Notes: generated from the letters alone by a model not told the origin. Counted from the first letter of the stretch, positions 50,288-59,697 are shown. The stretch: DNA of 64,000 nt from Actinomadura sp. NAK00032 (GCF_013364275.1 NZ_CP054932.1:124001-188000); one strand, 5' to 3'. Made by a program: numbers and translations.

Positions 50288-51402
50288 TCCCCTTCGAGGA
50301 TCTGCTGTGGGTCGTCTGGTACGCGGTGCTCGCCGCGTGCACGGTGGCGGCGGTGGCGCTCGCCGTCCTGTACGCGCTGCGCGGCCGCTCGGTCGCCACC
50401 CAGCTGATCGTCGTGGGCGTGGCGACGGTGCTGGCGACGATCTCCGGCATCATCGTGATCTCCTTCATGATGGTGCTGAACGACCATGACCGGGCGGTCG
50501 TGCTCGCGGTCGTGGCGTCCGCCGGCGTGGTCGCGATGGCGGTGTCGGTGCTGCTCGGACGCCGGCTGGTGGCCGCGAACCGCACGCTCGTCGAGGCCGT
50601 CCGCGCCGACCGGTTCCAGCCGCCGGCGGCGCGCCTTCCCGCCGAGCTGGCCGAGCTGTCCCGCGAGCTGGAGGCCGCCTACGACCGGCTGGCCGCGTCC
50701 CATGAGCGCGAGCAGGCCCTTGAGGCGAGCCGCCGCGAGCTGGTCGCCTGGGTGAGCCACGACCTGCGGACCCCGCTGGCCGGCCTGCGCGCGATGGCCG
50801 AGGCCCTGGAGGACGAGGTCGTCGCCGACGAGCACACCGTCCAGCGCTACCACGGCCGGATCCGCGTCGAGGTGGAGCGGCTCACGGAGATGGTGGACGA
50901 CCTGTTCGAGCTGTCCCGGATCCACGCCGGCGCGCTGCGGCTGTCCCGCGAGCGCGTCGGCCTCGCGGACCTGGTCGCGGAGGCGGTCGCGGGCACCGAG
51001 GCGCTCGCCCGCGCGAAGGGCGTGCGGCTGCGCGGCGACGTCCGCGAGGGGCTGCCCGTCCAGGTGGACGCGGGGGAGCTGGGTCGCGCGCTGCGCAACC
51101 TCGTCGTGAACGCGATCCGGCACACCCCGGGCGACGGCGCCGTCGAGATCATCGGCGAGGTCGCCGACGGGGAGGCGCGGGTGACGGTCGCCGACGCGTG
51201 CGGCGGCATCCCCGAGGACGACCTGGCGCGCGTGTTCGACGTCGCGTTCCGCGGCGAGGCGGCCCGCACCCCGGGCGGCGGCGCCGGCCTCGGCCTCGCC
51301 ATCGCCCGCGGCATCGTCGAGGCGCACGCGGGGCGGATCGGCGTCGCCAACGAGGGGCCCGGCTGCCGCTTCGAGGTCAGGCTCCCGCTGACCGCCGGCT
51401 AG
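50284..51402 (+). CDS. Membrane sensor histidine kinase
   Basis: A 372-residue kinase coupled to the upstream response regulator through GTGA. The N-terminus has three hydrophobic helices (about 8-32, 38-62, 70-92) with short loops, so sensing is likely within the membrane. HAMP-like linker, HisKA with SHDLRTP (His159), and HATPase with NLVVNAIRHTPG, DACGGIPEDD and GAGLGLAIARGIVEAHAG follow. The G1 box DACGG departs from DxGxG by a Cys, as in some active kinases. Signal unknown. Confidence 0.92.
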   Translation: MIPFEDLLWVVWYAVLAACTVAAVALAVLYALRGRSVATQLIVVGVATVLATISGIIVISFMMVLNDHDRAVVLAVVASAGVVAMAVSVLLGRRLVAANRTLVEAVRADRFQPPAARLPAELAELSRELEAAYDRLAASHEREQALEASRRELVAWVSHDLRTPLAGLRAMAEALEDEVVADEHTVQRYHGRIRVEVERLTEMVDDLFELSRIHAGALRLSRERVGLADLVAEAVAGTEALARAKGVRLRGDVREGLPVQVDAGELGRALRNLVVNAIRHTPGDGAVEIIGEVADGEARVTVADACGGIPEDDLARVFDVAFRGEAARTPGGGAGLGLAIARGIVEAHAGRIGVANEGPGCRFEVRLPLTAG

Positions 51403-51416
51403 GACGCCGCGCGGCC

Positions 51417-51782
51417 TCAGGTCTCCAGGGTCTCGGCGATCGTGCGGAAGGTGGGGCAGGGCCAGCGGGACATGCAGGCGCGGCAGCGGCGGATGGGCCG
51501 GTCGGGGTCGCTGGTGATGCCGCCGGACTCCTGCGGGCGGTGCAGGTCGAGAAGGCGGACGCCGAGGTCGGCGAACGCGATGACCTCCTCCCGGGCGCCG
51601 GCGAGGAAGGCGAGGTCCTCGCGGGACAGGCGCGTCCGGACGGGGACGAAGCCGTTCCGGTTCACCAGGCGGGACAGCAGCTGGGTGGACGTCCGCCACG
51701 AGCTGGACTTCGCCGAGCGGGTCCGGATCGCCTCCAGGCGTTCGCGGAGCCGGGTCTCTCTCGGATCGGCCTTCGATTGCAC
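51417..51782 (-). CDS. Hypothetical protein with C-terminal CRAC...CP motif
   Basis: A 121-residue protein, start GTG 51782. It begins MQSKADPRETRLRERLEAIR, a helix rich in Arg, and contains STQLLSRLVNRNGFVPVRTR, EVIAFADLGVRLLDLH and the C-terminal RRCRACMSRWPCPTFRTIAE. Three Cys in a CxxC-x4-C arrangement could bind a metal. Similar ends are frequent in actinomycete orphans. It converges on the kinase gene (14 nt between stops). Function unknown. Confidence 0.55.
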   Translation of the reverse strand: MQSKADPRETRLRERLEAIRTRSAKSSSWRTSTQLLSRLVNRNGFVPVRTRLSREDLAFLAGAREEVIAFADLGVRLLDLHRPQESGGITSDPDRPIRRCRACMSRWPCPTFRTIAETLET

Positions 51783-51994
51783 CCGCTCAGCCTCTCTCAC
51801 TCGGGGGCCCCGTGAAGGGCGAACCGGGGAGATGGTCCGGGCGTGATCGCGCCCCGGAACGTCTGAAACCAGGACATCACGGTACGTAGTAACCAAAGCG
51901 TGCGGGGCTGGCAAGGCGGCGACACGCCCAGGAAACACCCACGGGGCAGGGGACTTGGCGAACTGCCTGGCCCACCGGCCGTTCGCGAGATAGT

Positions 51995-52339
51995 GTGCCG
52001 AACGTGGAGCTAAATGTCTCGACCGCGTCTCAAGGGGGTCACGCCGTCGTCACGGCGACCGGCGAGTTGGACCTGTACACCGCGCCCAGGCTGCAGGCGG
52101 CCCTCGCGGGGCTGCTGCGCGAGCAGGTCACCCGCGTCGTAGTCGACATGAGCGGCGTCGAGTTCTGCGACTCGACCGGCATGAACGTGCTGCTCTCGGC
52201 GATGAAGCGGCTCAAGGAGCAGGGCGGTGCGCTCGAACTCGCCGCCCCGCGCCCGGCCGTCAAGCGGATCCTGCAGGTCACCGGGCTCGACACCGTCTTC
52301 ACCGTGACGAAGGCGGCACCGGTGCTGGACGCCGGCTGA
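51995..52339 (+). CDS. STAS-domain anti-sigma factor antagonist (RsbV-like)
   Basis: A 114-residue STAS protein, GTG start. It has GELDLYTAPRLQAAL, VVVDMSGVEFCDSTGMNVLL with the phosphorylatable Ser in DST, and a final LQVTGLDTVF. In partner switching, the dephosphorylated form binds an RsbW-like kinase to release a sigma factor. An RsbW-like gene lies 11 kb upstream (40548); no sigma factor is adjacent. A repetitive tract follows. Confidence 0.92.
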   Translation: MPNVELNVSTASQGGHAVVTATGELDLYTAPRLQAALAGLLREQVTRVVVDMSGVEFCDSTGMNVLLSAMKRLKEQGGALELAAPRPAVKRILQVTGLDTVFTVTKAAPVLDAG

Positions 52340-52428
52340 CCGTCCGACCCGACCGTCCGTTCCGTTCGACCCGTTCGTTCCGTCCGACCGCCCGACCTTT
52401 CCGTCCTCGACCATCCGCCCTTCGACCG
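52340..52428. repeat. Degenerate tandem tract of CGTTC/CGTCCGACC units
   Basis: After the STAS stop the DNA reads as short, imperfect repeats of CGACCGTCCG, CCGTTCCGTT and TCCGTCCGACC type, pyrimidine-rich on the plus strand and without an ORF. It probably arose by slippage. Confidence 0.5.
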
Positions 52429-52532
52429 GAGGCGGCCTGCGGGTGAACCCCGGGGGTCGCCGCGTCGGCGCGCGGGCAACGGTTCGCGGCGCCTTGCCGC
52501 CGCCCGCGCCGCCACCGGACTACCATCGCGAT

Positions 52533-53264
52533 ATGCAGGACGTAGCGGTGATCATCCCGGCCAAGGACGAAGCCGACCGCATCGCGGCCACCGTCAAGGC
52601 CGCCCAGGAACTGCCCGGCGCCGACCTCGTGGTGGTGGTCGACGACGGGTCGTCCGACGGCACCGGCCGGGTCGCGCGCGACGCCGGCGCCCGGGTCGTG
52701 CGGCACAGCCGCAACCGCGGCAAGGGCGCCGCGATGGAGACCGGCGCCGAGGCGGCGCGGCTGCTCGACGACGGCCGCGACCAGCCCCGCCACCTGCTCT
52801 TCCTCGACGCCGACCTCGCCGAGACCGCCCGCGAGGCCGCGCCGCTCGTCGCGCCCGTCCGGGCCGGCGACGCCGACATGACGATCGCGGTGTTCACCAC
52901 GACGGTGAAGCTCGGCGGGCACGGCTTCGTCGTGCGGCTCTCGCGCGAGGGCATCCGCCGCGCCACCGGCTGGGAGCCGGACGCCCCCCTCAACGGCCAG
53001 CGCTGCCTGACCCGCGCCGCGTTCGACGCCGCGCTGCCGCTCGCCCCCGGGTTCGGCGTGGAGACCGCGCTCACCATCGACCTGCTGCGGCAGGGCTTCC
53101 GGGTGCGGGAGGTGGAGGTGCCGCTCGCGCACCGCGCCACCGGCACCGACTGGCGCGCGCAACTGCACCGCGGCCGGCAGTTCCGGGACGTCGCGAGAGC
53201 GCTCGCGGGCCGCGATCCGGCGGTGGCGCGGCGGCTGGACCGGCTGCGCGGCAGCCGCCCGTGA
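52533..53264 (+). CDS. GT2 glycosyltransferase (polyprenol-phosphate type)
   Basis: A 243-residue family 2 glycosyltransferase, start ATG 52533 in MQDVAVIIPAKDEADRIAAT; the open frame upstream is not conserved. VVVVDDGSSDGTGR binds the nucleotide sugar, LLFLDADLAET supplies the DxD-like metal site, and an RNRGKGAAMETG segment follows. It resembles UDP-glucose or GDP-mannose: polyprenyl-phosphate transferases. Its stop overlaps the GTG of the MptB-like gene, suggesting it provides the lipid-linked donor. Confidence 0.85.
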   Translation: MQDVAVIIPAKDEADRIAATVKAAQELPGADLVVVVDDGSSDGTGRVARDAGARVVRHSRNRGKGAAMETGAEAARLLDDGRDQPRHLLFLDADLAETAREAAPLVAPVRAGDADMTIAVFTTTVKLGGHGFVVRLSREGIRRATGWEPDAPLNGQRCLTRAAFDAALPLAPGFGVETALTIDLLRQGFRVREVEVPLAHRATGTDWRAQLHRGRQFRDVARALAGRDPAVARRLDRLRGSRP

Positions 53265-54742
53265 CCCGTCTCGGGACGGGCGGGCTGTGGGGCATCGGGG
53301 CCGGCATCGCCTGCTTCCTCGGCACCGCCCTGCTGGGCCCGTCGGTGTTCGAGCCGGAACTGGAGGGCCGCGCGGGGCAGCCGCCGTGGGCGCTGGACGT
53401 CCACCCGTCGCCGTACCTGGTGATCGGCCTGGTCGTCGCGGGCATCGCGGCGAGCACCGCGGGCCTCGCGCTGTGCTTCGCCGCCGTCCGCAAGGGCTGG
53501 CGCGTGCGGGCGCTGCCGCTGGTCGCCGCCGGGCTGCTGGCGGCGGTCGCGTTCATGTGCATGCCGCCGGTCGGCTCCACCGACCACCTGAACTACGCGT
53601 CCTACGGGCGGATGGCGGCGACCGGCCACGACCCGTACGCGACGAGCGCCGAGGACCTCTCGCGCGACCCGGTCGCCGGGGCGCCCGAGGAGTGGCGGAC
53701 GACGCCGTCGGTGTACGGGCCCATCGCGACCGGTGAGCAGGCGCTCGCCGCGTGGATCGGCGACGGCTCCGTCCGGCTGACGGTGTTCGTCATGTCGGTG
53801 GTGAACGTGCTCGCGTTCGCGCTGACGGCGCTGATCCTCTACCGGACGTCCAAGACCGAGGAGCGGCGGCTCCGCACCGCGCTGCTGTGGACGTGCAACC
53901 CGCTCGTGCTGTTCCATCTGGTCGCGGGCGCGCACAACGACGTCCTCGCGATCGCGCCGATGGTGGCCGCGCTCGCCGCGTTCGGGCAGCGGGCCGGATG
54001 GGTGCGCTCGCTCGCCGCCGGCGCCCTCGCCGGCGCCGGCGCCGCGATCAAGCTCCCCGCCGCGCTCGTCGCCGGCGGCCCCGCCTGGGCGCTGCTCCGC
54101 TCCGCGTGGACGGGCCGCAGGTGGCGGTCGATCGGCCACCTCGCCGCGCTGACCTGCGGCGCCGCGGCGGTCACCGTGGTCTCCTACCTCCTCGCCGGGC
54201 CGCACTCCCTCGACCAGGTCCGGGAGGCGAGCGACATGGTGTCGTTCGCGACGCCCTGGCACCTGCTGGACGAGTCGCTCGGGCGCGGCTCCCAGCGCGA
54301 CATCATCAAGACGGGCGCGATGCTGCTCGGCCTGGTGCTGTTCGTGCTGCTCATCCGGGCCCTGCCCAAGGAGGGCGTCGAGGAGGACCGGCGCGTCGCC
54401 GCCGCCCTCGTCCTCGCGTGGCTGCTCGTCGCCCCCTACGCGCTGCCCTGGTACGACGGGTTCGGCTGGGCGGTCCTCGCGCTGCTCCCCTGGACCCGGA
54501 TCGACTGGATCCTGCTCGCCCACACGGCCGCGCTCAGCCTCGCCTACCTGCCGGCCCGCGCGCCCGCCCGCATCCGGCTCCCGGACGACCTGGAGTGGCT
54601 GTTCACCGTCGTTCGGCCGACCGTTGTTCCGTGGACGCTTCTGGCGATTCTGGCCGCGCTGGTGGCGGCGTGTCTGCGTTCCTCAGATCGATCTCCAATG
54701 ACCGGAGCCCGGCCGCGAGCATCAGCGGGGTCGCCAGGCTGA
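53261..54742 (+). CDS. GT-C polyprenol-phosphate mannosyltransferase (MptB-like)
   Basis: A 493-residue integral membrane protein with about 12 helices; GTG start overlaps the upstream stop. GT-C features: an early loop STDHLNYASYGRMAATGHDP with the metal-binding acidic residue, HDPY, then TPSVYGPIATGEQALAAWIG. This matches the MptB/MptA-like alpha-1,6-mannosyltransferases that extend lipomannan or similar glycans from polyprenol-P-mannose. Its last 140 bp are overlapped by the converging membrane protein gene. Confidence 0.82.
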   Translation: MTRLGTGGLWGIGAGIACFLGTALLGPSVFEPELEGRAGQPPWALDVHPSPYLVIGLVVAGIAASTAGLALCFAAVRKGWRVRALPLVAAGLLAAVAFMCMPPVGSTDHLNYASYGRMAATGHDPYATSAEDLSRDPVAGAPEEWRTTPSVYGPIATGEQALAAWIGDGSVRLTVFVMSVVNVLAFALTALILYRTSKTEERRLRTALLWTCNPLVLFHLVAGAHNDVLAIAPMVAALAAFGQRAGWVRSLAAGALAGAGAAIKLPAALVAGGPAWALLRSAWTGRRWRSIGHLAALTCGAAAVTVVSYLLAGPHSLDQVREASDMVSFATPWHLLDESLGRGSQRDIIKTGAMLLGLVLFVLLIRALPKEGVEEDRRVAAALVLAWLLVAPYALPWYDGFGWAVLALLPWTRIDWILLAHTAALSLAYLPARAPARIRLPDDLEWLFTVVRPTVVPWTLLAILAALVAACLRSSDRSPMTGARPRASAGSPG

Positions 54743-56852
54743 ACGCCACCGACAGGATCACCACGCCGGAGTCGTTCACCAGCGTCCCGACGACGCCGAC
54801 GGTCAGCGCGCAGATCAGCGCCGGGCGCATCGACCGGCTCTGCTTGTAGGCGCCCTGCAGCAGCGACACCCGCCACCGCGTCGGCCGCGCCAGCACGAAG
54901 AACAGGAACACGACGGCGGCGGCGATCGCGAGCGTGTACGGCCAGTACCCGAGGCTGTTCAGCATCGCGTTGAACTTGCGGGTGACGATGGCCCACGCGT
55001 CCCCGTCCATGAGGTCCTGCCAGAACCGGCCGAGGTGCGTCGGGTTGGCGCTCTGCGCGTTCAGGTAGGAGATGAACAGCACGATCACCGCGCCCGCCAC
55101 GAAGAACGCGCCGAGCAGCGGCGCCGACACGCGCCGCCCGGTGACCATCAGCCCGAGCATCGCGAACGCCGGGACGATCGCGAGCACGCCGCCGAAGTCG
55201 CTGCCGAACGCGGGCAGGCCGTCCACCAGCATGGCCGCCACCCCGAGCACGGCGACGATCGCGACCGCGACGAGCTTGCGGCCCTGCCGCAGCGGATGCT
55301 CGGTCAGCCACGCGGCCGTCAGGATCGCGGCGACGGCGAACAGCGAGAACGCCTGGTTGCCGAAGCCGTAGAACCGGCCGGCGACCAGCGCCGTGTACCC
55401 CATCAGGGTGTTGAGCTGGAGGTTCGACCCGGTCATCACGTCCAGCGCGAGGACGGCCGCGGTCACCCCGGTGATGATCAGCGCGGGGGTCACCACGGAC
55501 CGCCGCCACGGCCCGGCCAGCGCGACGCCCGTCAGCAGGCCCGCGAAGCCGAGCACGGTGCAGATCAGCACGGGCGTCGGATGGTCGGCACGCCACCACG
55601 GCAGCAGCCCGGCGAGGAACGACGCGCCCGGCACGGCCCCGCCCAGCAGCGCTATCACGCGGGTGCCGCCGAGTATCCGCGCCCTGGACCGCCGGTCGCC
55701 GCCGAGGCGCCGCAGCGCCACCACCGCGATCCCGTACAGGACGAGCTGCGTCGCGAACAGCACCCAGTAGAACGACGTCTGCACGTTGCGGATCGCCTGG
55801 GCGGCGACGTCCTCGTCCTCCAGCGCGTCGACCCGGTCCTGCGTGGACGCCTTCGACGGCTGCGACGTCCACGCCGACCCGACCGCCTGCTTCGGCTGCG
55901 GCAGCCCGAGCAGCTTCATCGTGGTCGCGGTGAGGTCGGTCAGCGTGACCAGGCCCTCCTGGCGGGTGGCGCTGGATGTCATGAAGCCCGGCCCGTAGCC
56001 GTCGCCCTTCGCGACGGCGACCCGCAGATGCGGGTTCACACCGGTGTCCGACAGCCCTGCCAGCAGGATCGTCGTGCCCTGCGGGACGCCCTTGACGACC
56101 TGCGCGACACGGCGGTCGGCAGCGGCGGCGGCGTCGGCGCGCTTGGCGTCCGACAGCGGGATCTGATCGCCCTTCGGGTCGACGCCCGCGTCGATGTAGG
56201 CCCGGAACAGGTCGTCCACGTCGACCGCGGCGAGCGGGCAGCGCGCCCAGTCGGCGGCGGTGACCTTGTCGGGGGAGGCGACGTAGCGGTCCACCCGGCC
56301 GCCGCCGTCGCCGGCGCCGAACACCGCGCCGGGCCCGACCGCCAGCGTGCAGCCGCCCGCCTCGTGGACGGCGTCGCCGAGCAGCCCGATCTCGGCGTGG
56401 TAGTTGGTGCCCGCGTTGTCGCTCTTGATGGCCGGCCAGCCGGCGGCGATCGCGCCGTCCGCGGGCGGCGGGCCGGTGGGGGAGGGCTGCCCCGGCAGGA
56501 TCGGCGCGGCCGGCAGCGCGCAGTCGCCGTGCGGCAGCCGGGACCGCTGCCCCGCCGACAGCGTCAGCCAGCCGTCCGTGGGGCAGGTGTTGACCCGCGT
56601 CGTCCGGACGCTGAGGCCCGCGGCGGACCCGTCACCCGTCAGCTCCCACAGCGCCGGCGTGTTCTCCCTGGTGACGTCGCTCCACATGAGCCCGGGAACG
56701 CCGACGACCACGACCCGCCCAGTGGCGGCACCCGCACCGGCGAGCGCGCCCGCCTGGCCTTCGGCGAACGCGGGAGCCCAGCCGAGGACCCCGGTCACCA
56801 CCATGCCGAGGGTCGCGAGGAACACAGCGATCTTGGTTCCCCGGCGCATCAT
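54603..56852 (-). CDS. Alkaline-phosphatase-fold membrane protein
   Basis: A 749-residue exported membrane protein; start ATG 56852 or the adjacent ATG 56849. A signal peptide is followed by a large outer domain (about 40-360) with GRVVVVGVPGLMWSDVT and ENTPALWELTGDG and later ILLAGLSDTGVNPHL, in line with an alkaline phosphatase-like/phosphodiesterase fold. About ten to twelve transmembrane helices occupy the C-terminal half (about 375-720). Such proteins are conserved in actinomycetes beside glycosylation genes and may modify or transfer cell-envelope glycans. Its 3' end runs 140 bp into the MptB-like gene on the opposite strand. Confidence 0.72.
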   Translation of the reverse strand: MMRRGTKIAVFLATLGMVVTGVLGWAPAFAEGQAGALAGAGAATGRVVVVGVPGLMWSDVTRENTPALWELTGDGSAAGLSVRTTRVNTCPTDGWLTLSAGQRSRLPHGDCALPAAPILPGQPSPTGPPPADGAIAAGWPAIKSDNAGTNYHAEIGLLGDAVHEAGGCTLAVGPGAVFGAGDGGGRVDRYVASPDKVTAADWARCPLAAVDVDDLFRAYIDAGVDPKGDQIPLSDAKRADAAAAADRRVAQVVKGVPQGTTILLAGLSDTGVNPHLRVAVAKGDGYGPGFMTSSATRQEGLVTLTDLTATTMKLLGLPQPKQAVGSAWTSQPSKASTQDRVDALEDEDVAAQAIRNVQTSFYWVLFATQLVLYGIAVVALRRLGGDRRSRARILGGTRVIALLGGAVPGASFLAGLLPWWRADHPTPVLICTVLGFAGLLTGVALAGPWRRSVVTPALIITGVTAAVLALDVMTGSNLQLNTLMGYTALVAGRFYGFGNQAFSLFAVAAILTAAWLTEHPLRQGRKLVAVAIVAVLGVAAMLVDGLPAFGSDFGGVLAIVPAFAMLGLMVTGRRVSAPLLGAFFVAGAVIVLFISYLNAQSANPTHLGRFWQDLMDGDAWAIVTRKFNAMLNSLGYWPYTLAIAAAVVFLFFVLARPTRWRVSLLQGAYKQSRSMRPALICALTVGVVGTLVNDSGVVILSVAFSLATPLMLAAGLRSLEIDLRNADTPPPARPESPEASTEQRSAERR

Positions 56853-56905
56853 GGCGTCAAGGCTACAAGAGCGCCAACACCGCGCAGGGGCCATATCCTG
56901 CGGCT

Positions 56906-58210
56906 GTGGACGGTCCCAGGGCGCATCAGGTCGGTGGCGGGCGGGGCTGGCGGTCGCGCCTGCCCTTTCTGCTCGCCGGTATCGCCGTCGCCGTGATCGC
57001 GGTCGTCCCGATCGCGTCCCGGTGGCTCAGCAATCCGCCCGACCAGCGGCTCGTCGACCTGGAGGTGTACCGGGAGGGCGGGCTCGCCGTGCTGCGCGGG
57101 GCGCCGCTGTACGAGTTCCTCACCCAGCCGCCGCAGCTGCTGCCGTTCACCTACCCGCCGTTCGCCGCCGCGCTCGCCGTGCCGTTCACCCTGATGTCCT
57201 GGCCGGTCGCGCAGTGGATCTGGGTCGTGCTGATCTACGTCGCGCTGGCGATCGTGGTGTGGTTCGCGTTCCGCGACCTCATCCGCCGGACCGGGCGCTG
57301 GGCGCCGCTCACGGCCGGCGTCCTGTTCGCCGCGATGGCCTGGCTCGACCCCGTCCGCGACCAGGTCCGGTTCGGGCAGGTCGGGCTGTTCCTGCTCGCC
57401 ATGTGCCTCGCCGACTGCTGCGCCCGCACGCCCCGCTGGCCGCGCGGCGCGCTGGTCGGGCTGGCCGTCGCGATCAAGCTGGTGCCGGGCGTCTTCCTCA
57501 TCTACTTCCTGCTCACCGGGCGGCGGGACGCGCTGGTCAACGCGGTGCTGACCGCCGCCGCCGCGACGCTCGGCGGGTTCATGCTGCTGCCCGCCGACTC
57601 GTCCGCCTACTGGTTCGGCGCGCTGCTGCAGGGCGGCGACCGGACGGGCGCGGTCGACGGCACCACCAACCAGGCGGTGCAGGGGATCGTCGCGCGGATC
57701 TTCGACGAGGGGCCGGTCCGGACGGCGGTGTGGCTCGTCCTTGCGCTGGCCGTCGCCTACTTCGGCTTCCGGTGGGCCCGCCGCGCCACCCTCGCCGCCG
57801 ACGAGCTGACCGGGCCCGCCGCCTCCAGCCTGCTGCTCGCCGGTGTCGCGATCACCGGGCTGCTGTCGGTGATGCTGTCCCCGGTGGGTTGGATCCACCA
57901 CCTTGTCTGGATGATCGCGGTCATTGGGGCTTTGGCCGGTGATGGACGGGACACGCGAAGATGTCTGTTCGCGGGCGCCGTGTGGCTGCTGTTCCTGTGG
58001 CCGCTCCCCTGGTGGGGACGTGCGTGGATCGGCCCGGAACACTCCGTCATAGCGGAATTCGCAGGCCAGGTCCTGCGCGATTCGTTCGGAATCGCGGCGC
58101 TCGCCGCCATGGCGCTCCTCGGCGGCTGGCTGGTGAACCGGCTGAAACCGGACGCTGCCCTGGAGGATCCTTCGCAACCGGAGGTCGAGGTGGGTACGCT
58201 CGCCCCGTGA
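56906..58210 (+). CDS. GT87-type (DUF2029) mannosyltransferase
   Basis: A 434-residue integral membrane protein, GTG start, divergent from the phosphatase-fold gene by 53 bp. DUF2029 features are VDLEVYREGGLAVLRGAPLY, PFTYPPFAAALAVPF and FGQVGLFLLAM, with about ten helices. GT87 members (PimE-like) add alpha-1,2-mannose from polyprenol-P-mannose to PIMs or lipomannan. Together with GT2 and MptB-like genes it forms a cell-envelope mannan cluster. Its stop overlaps the DUF4446 gene start (TGATG). Confidence 0.88.
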   Translation: MDGPRAHQVGGGRGWRSRLPFLLAGIAVAVIAVVPIASRWLSNPPDQRLVDLEVYREGGLAVLRGAPLYEFLTQPPQLLPFTYPPFAAALAVPFTLMSWPVAQWIWVVLIYVALAIVVWFAFRDLIRRTGRWAPLTAGVLFAAMAWLDPVRDQVRFGQVGLFLLAMCLADCCARTPRWPRGALVGLAVAIKLVPGVFLIYFLLTGRRDALVNAVLTAAAATLGGFMLLPADSSAYWFGALLQGGDRTGAVDGTTNQAVQGIVARIFDEGPVRTAVWLVLALAVAYFGFRWARRATLAADELTGPAASSLLLAGVAITGLLSVMLSPVGWIHHLVWMIAVIGALAGDGRDTRRCLFAGAVWLLFLWPLPWWGRAWIGPEHSVIAEFAGQVLRDSFGIAALAAMALLGGWLVNRLKPDAALEDPSQPEVEVGTLAP

Positions 58211-58665
58211 TGCTAGTCGCGGTGGCCGTCGCGGGCCTGGTCGCCGGTGTTGCGGGCCTCTCCATCGCGGTGGTCGCGCACAACCGGGTCAACCAGGTCG
58301 TCGACGAGTGCGGGGAAATGCTCAGGCGCCAGCTCCAGGTCGCCAGCGGATCGGTGGACGAGCGCGCCCTGCGCGACCTCGCCATCGTCCACTACGACGC
58401 CCTGAAGGAGATGTCCGGGCACCGGTCGTTCTCCCTCGCGCTGATCAACGCGGTCGGCGACGGCGTCGTCGTCAGCTCCATCAACGGGCGCACCGAGACC
58501 CGCACCTACGCCAAGGTCGTGCAGGCCGGGCACCCGGTGGAGATGCTGTCCCCCGAGGAGAGCCACGCCCTGCGCGCGGCCCGGCTCGGCAAGGGCCCGG
58601 TCGTCTCGATGGACGACCCGCTGCCCGACTTCGGCGGCGGCGAGCGCACCTCGGCGCGCGCCTGA
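58210..58665 (+). CDS. DUF4446 domain protein
   Basis: A 151-residue protein; ATG 58210 overlaps the previous stop, and GTG 58207 is an alternative. An N-terminal transmembrane helix (about 1-23, MLVAVAVAGLVAGVAGLSIA) leads into a cytoplasmic DUF4446 domain with the conserved VDERALRDLAIVHYDALKEM, FSLALINAVGDGVVVSSING and RTYAKVV segments, ending LSPEESHAL. It is common near pheA and serS in actinomycetes and is uncharacterised. It may assist envelope or division machinery. Confidence 0.92.
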   Translation: MLVAVAVAGLVAGVAGLSIAVVAHNRVNQVVDECGEMLRRQLQVASGSVDERALRDLAIVHYDALKEMSGHRSFSLALINAVGDGVVVSSINGRTETRTYAKVVQAGHPVEMLSPEESHALRAARLGKGPVVSMDDPLPDFGGGERTSARA

Positions 58666-58755
58666 CGCCAGGCTCCCGGCCGCCTGACGCCGAGGCTCCG
58701 CCCGGCGGGAAGTAGACTCGGGTACTCCACCAACACCATTCGCCCCGGGGGACCC

Positions 58756-59697
58756 GTGACCGCAGACGACAGGACAGCGCGCTACGCCTACCTGGGTCCG
58801 CAGGGCACGTTCACCGAGGCGGCGCTGCTCACCCTCCCCGGCGCCGCCGGCGCCGAGCACCTCCCGTACGCGACCGTCCCGGCCGTCCTGGAGGCCCTGC
58901 GCACCGGCGCGGCCGACACGGCGGTCGTCGCGCTGGAGAACTCCGTCGAGGGCTCCGTCCCCACCACGCTGGACGAGCTGGCCACCGGCGAGCCCCTGCA
59001 GATCGTCGGCGAGATCCATCTGCCGGTGTCGTTCGCGCTGCTCGTCCGGCCCGGCACCGCGATCGACGACATCAAGACCGTCGCGTCCCACCCGATCGCG
59101 CAGCCGCAGTGCCGCCGCTGGCTGCTGGAGCACGTCCCGGACGCCGAGTGGCGCGCCGCCACGTCCAACGCCGAGGCCGCCCAGCGCGTCGCCGACGGCC
59201 ACTACGACGCCGCGCTCGCCGGCTCGTTCGCCGCGGCCCGCTACGGCCTGTCGATCCTCGCCGAGGACATCCACGACGTCGCCGACGCCGTCACCCGCTT
59301 CGTCGTCCTGCACCGCCCGTGCCCGCCGCCCGCCGCGACCGGCACCGACAAGACGACCGTCGTCGCCTTCATCGGCGAGGACCACCCGGGCGCCCTGCTG
59401 GAGATCCTCACCGAGTTCTCCATGCGCGGCATCAACCTGACGCTGATCCAGTCGCGCCCGACCGGCGCCGGTCTCGGCTCCTACCTGTTCTGGATGGACT
59501 TCGAGGGCCACGTCTCCGACGCCCGCGTGGGCGAGGCGCTGATGGGCCTGCGCCGCGTCTGCGCCGACCTCCGCTTCGTCGGCTCCTACCCCCGCGCCGA
59601 CAGCGTCGGCCCCGAGATCCGGCGCGGCACCCACGACACCGACTTCACCGAGGCGGCCGACTGGCTCACCTCGATCCGCACCGGCCGTCCGAGCTGA
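58756..59697 (+). CDS. pheA: Prephenate dehydratase
   Basis: A 313-residue enzyme of phenylalanine biosynthesis, GTG start. YLGPQGTFTEAAL opens the catalytic domain, ENSVEGSVPTTLD (61-73) and the Thr in AVTRFVVL form the active site, and the C-terminal ACT domain has GALLEILTEFSMRGINLT and the Phe-binding SRPTGAGLGSYLF. It converts prephenate to phenylpyruvate, inhibited by Phe. A TAGACT hexamer at about 58713 could be the -10. No chorismate mutase domain is fused. Confidence 0.96.
   Translation: MTADDRTARYAYLGPQGTFTEAALLTLPGAAGAEHLPYATVPAVLEALRTGAADTAVVALENSVEGSVPTTLDELATGEPLQIVGEIHLPVSFALLVRPGTAIDDIKTVASHPIAQPQCRRWLLEHVPDAEWRAATSNAEAAQRVADGHYDAALAGSFAAARYGLSILAEDIHDVADAVTRFVVLHRPCPPPAATGTDKTTVVAFIGEDHPGALLEILTEFSMRGINLTLIQSRPTGAGLGSYLFWMDFEGHVSDARVGEALMGLRRVCADLRFVGSYPRADSVGPEIRRGTHDTDFTEAADWLTSIRTGRPS

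Noticed and set aside
52340..52428. CRISPR-like repetition after the STAS gene
   Set aside because: Units are short, degenerate and contiguous without unique spacers; it is a slippage-type tract.
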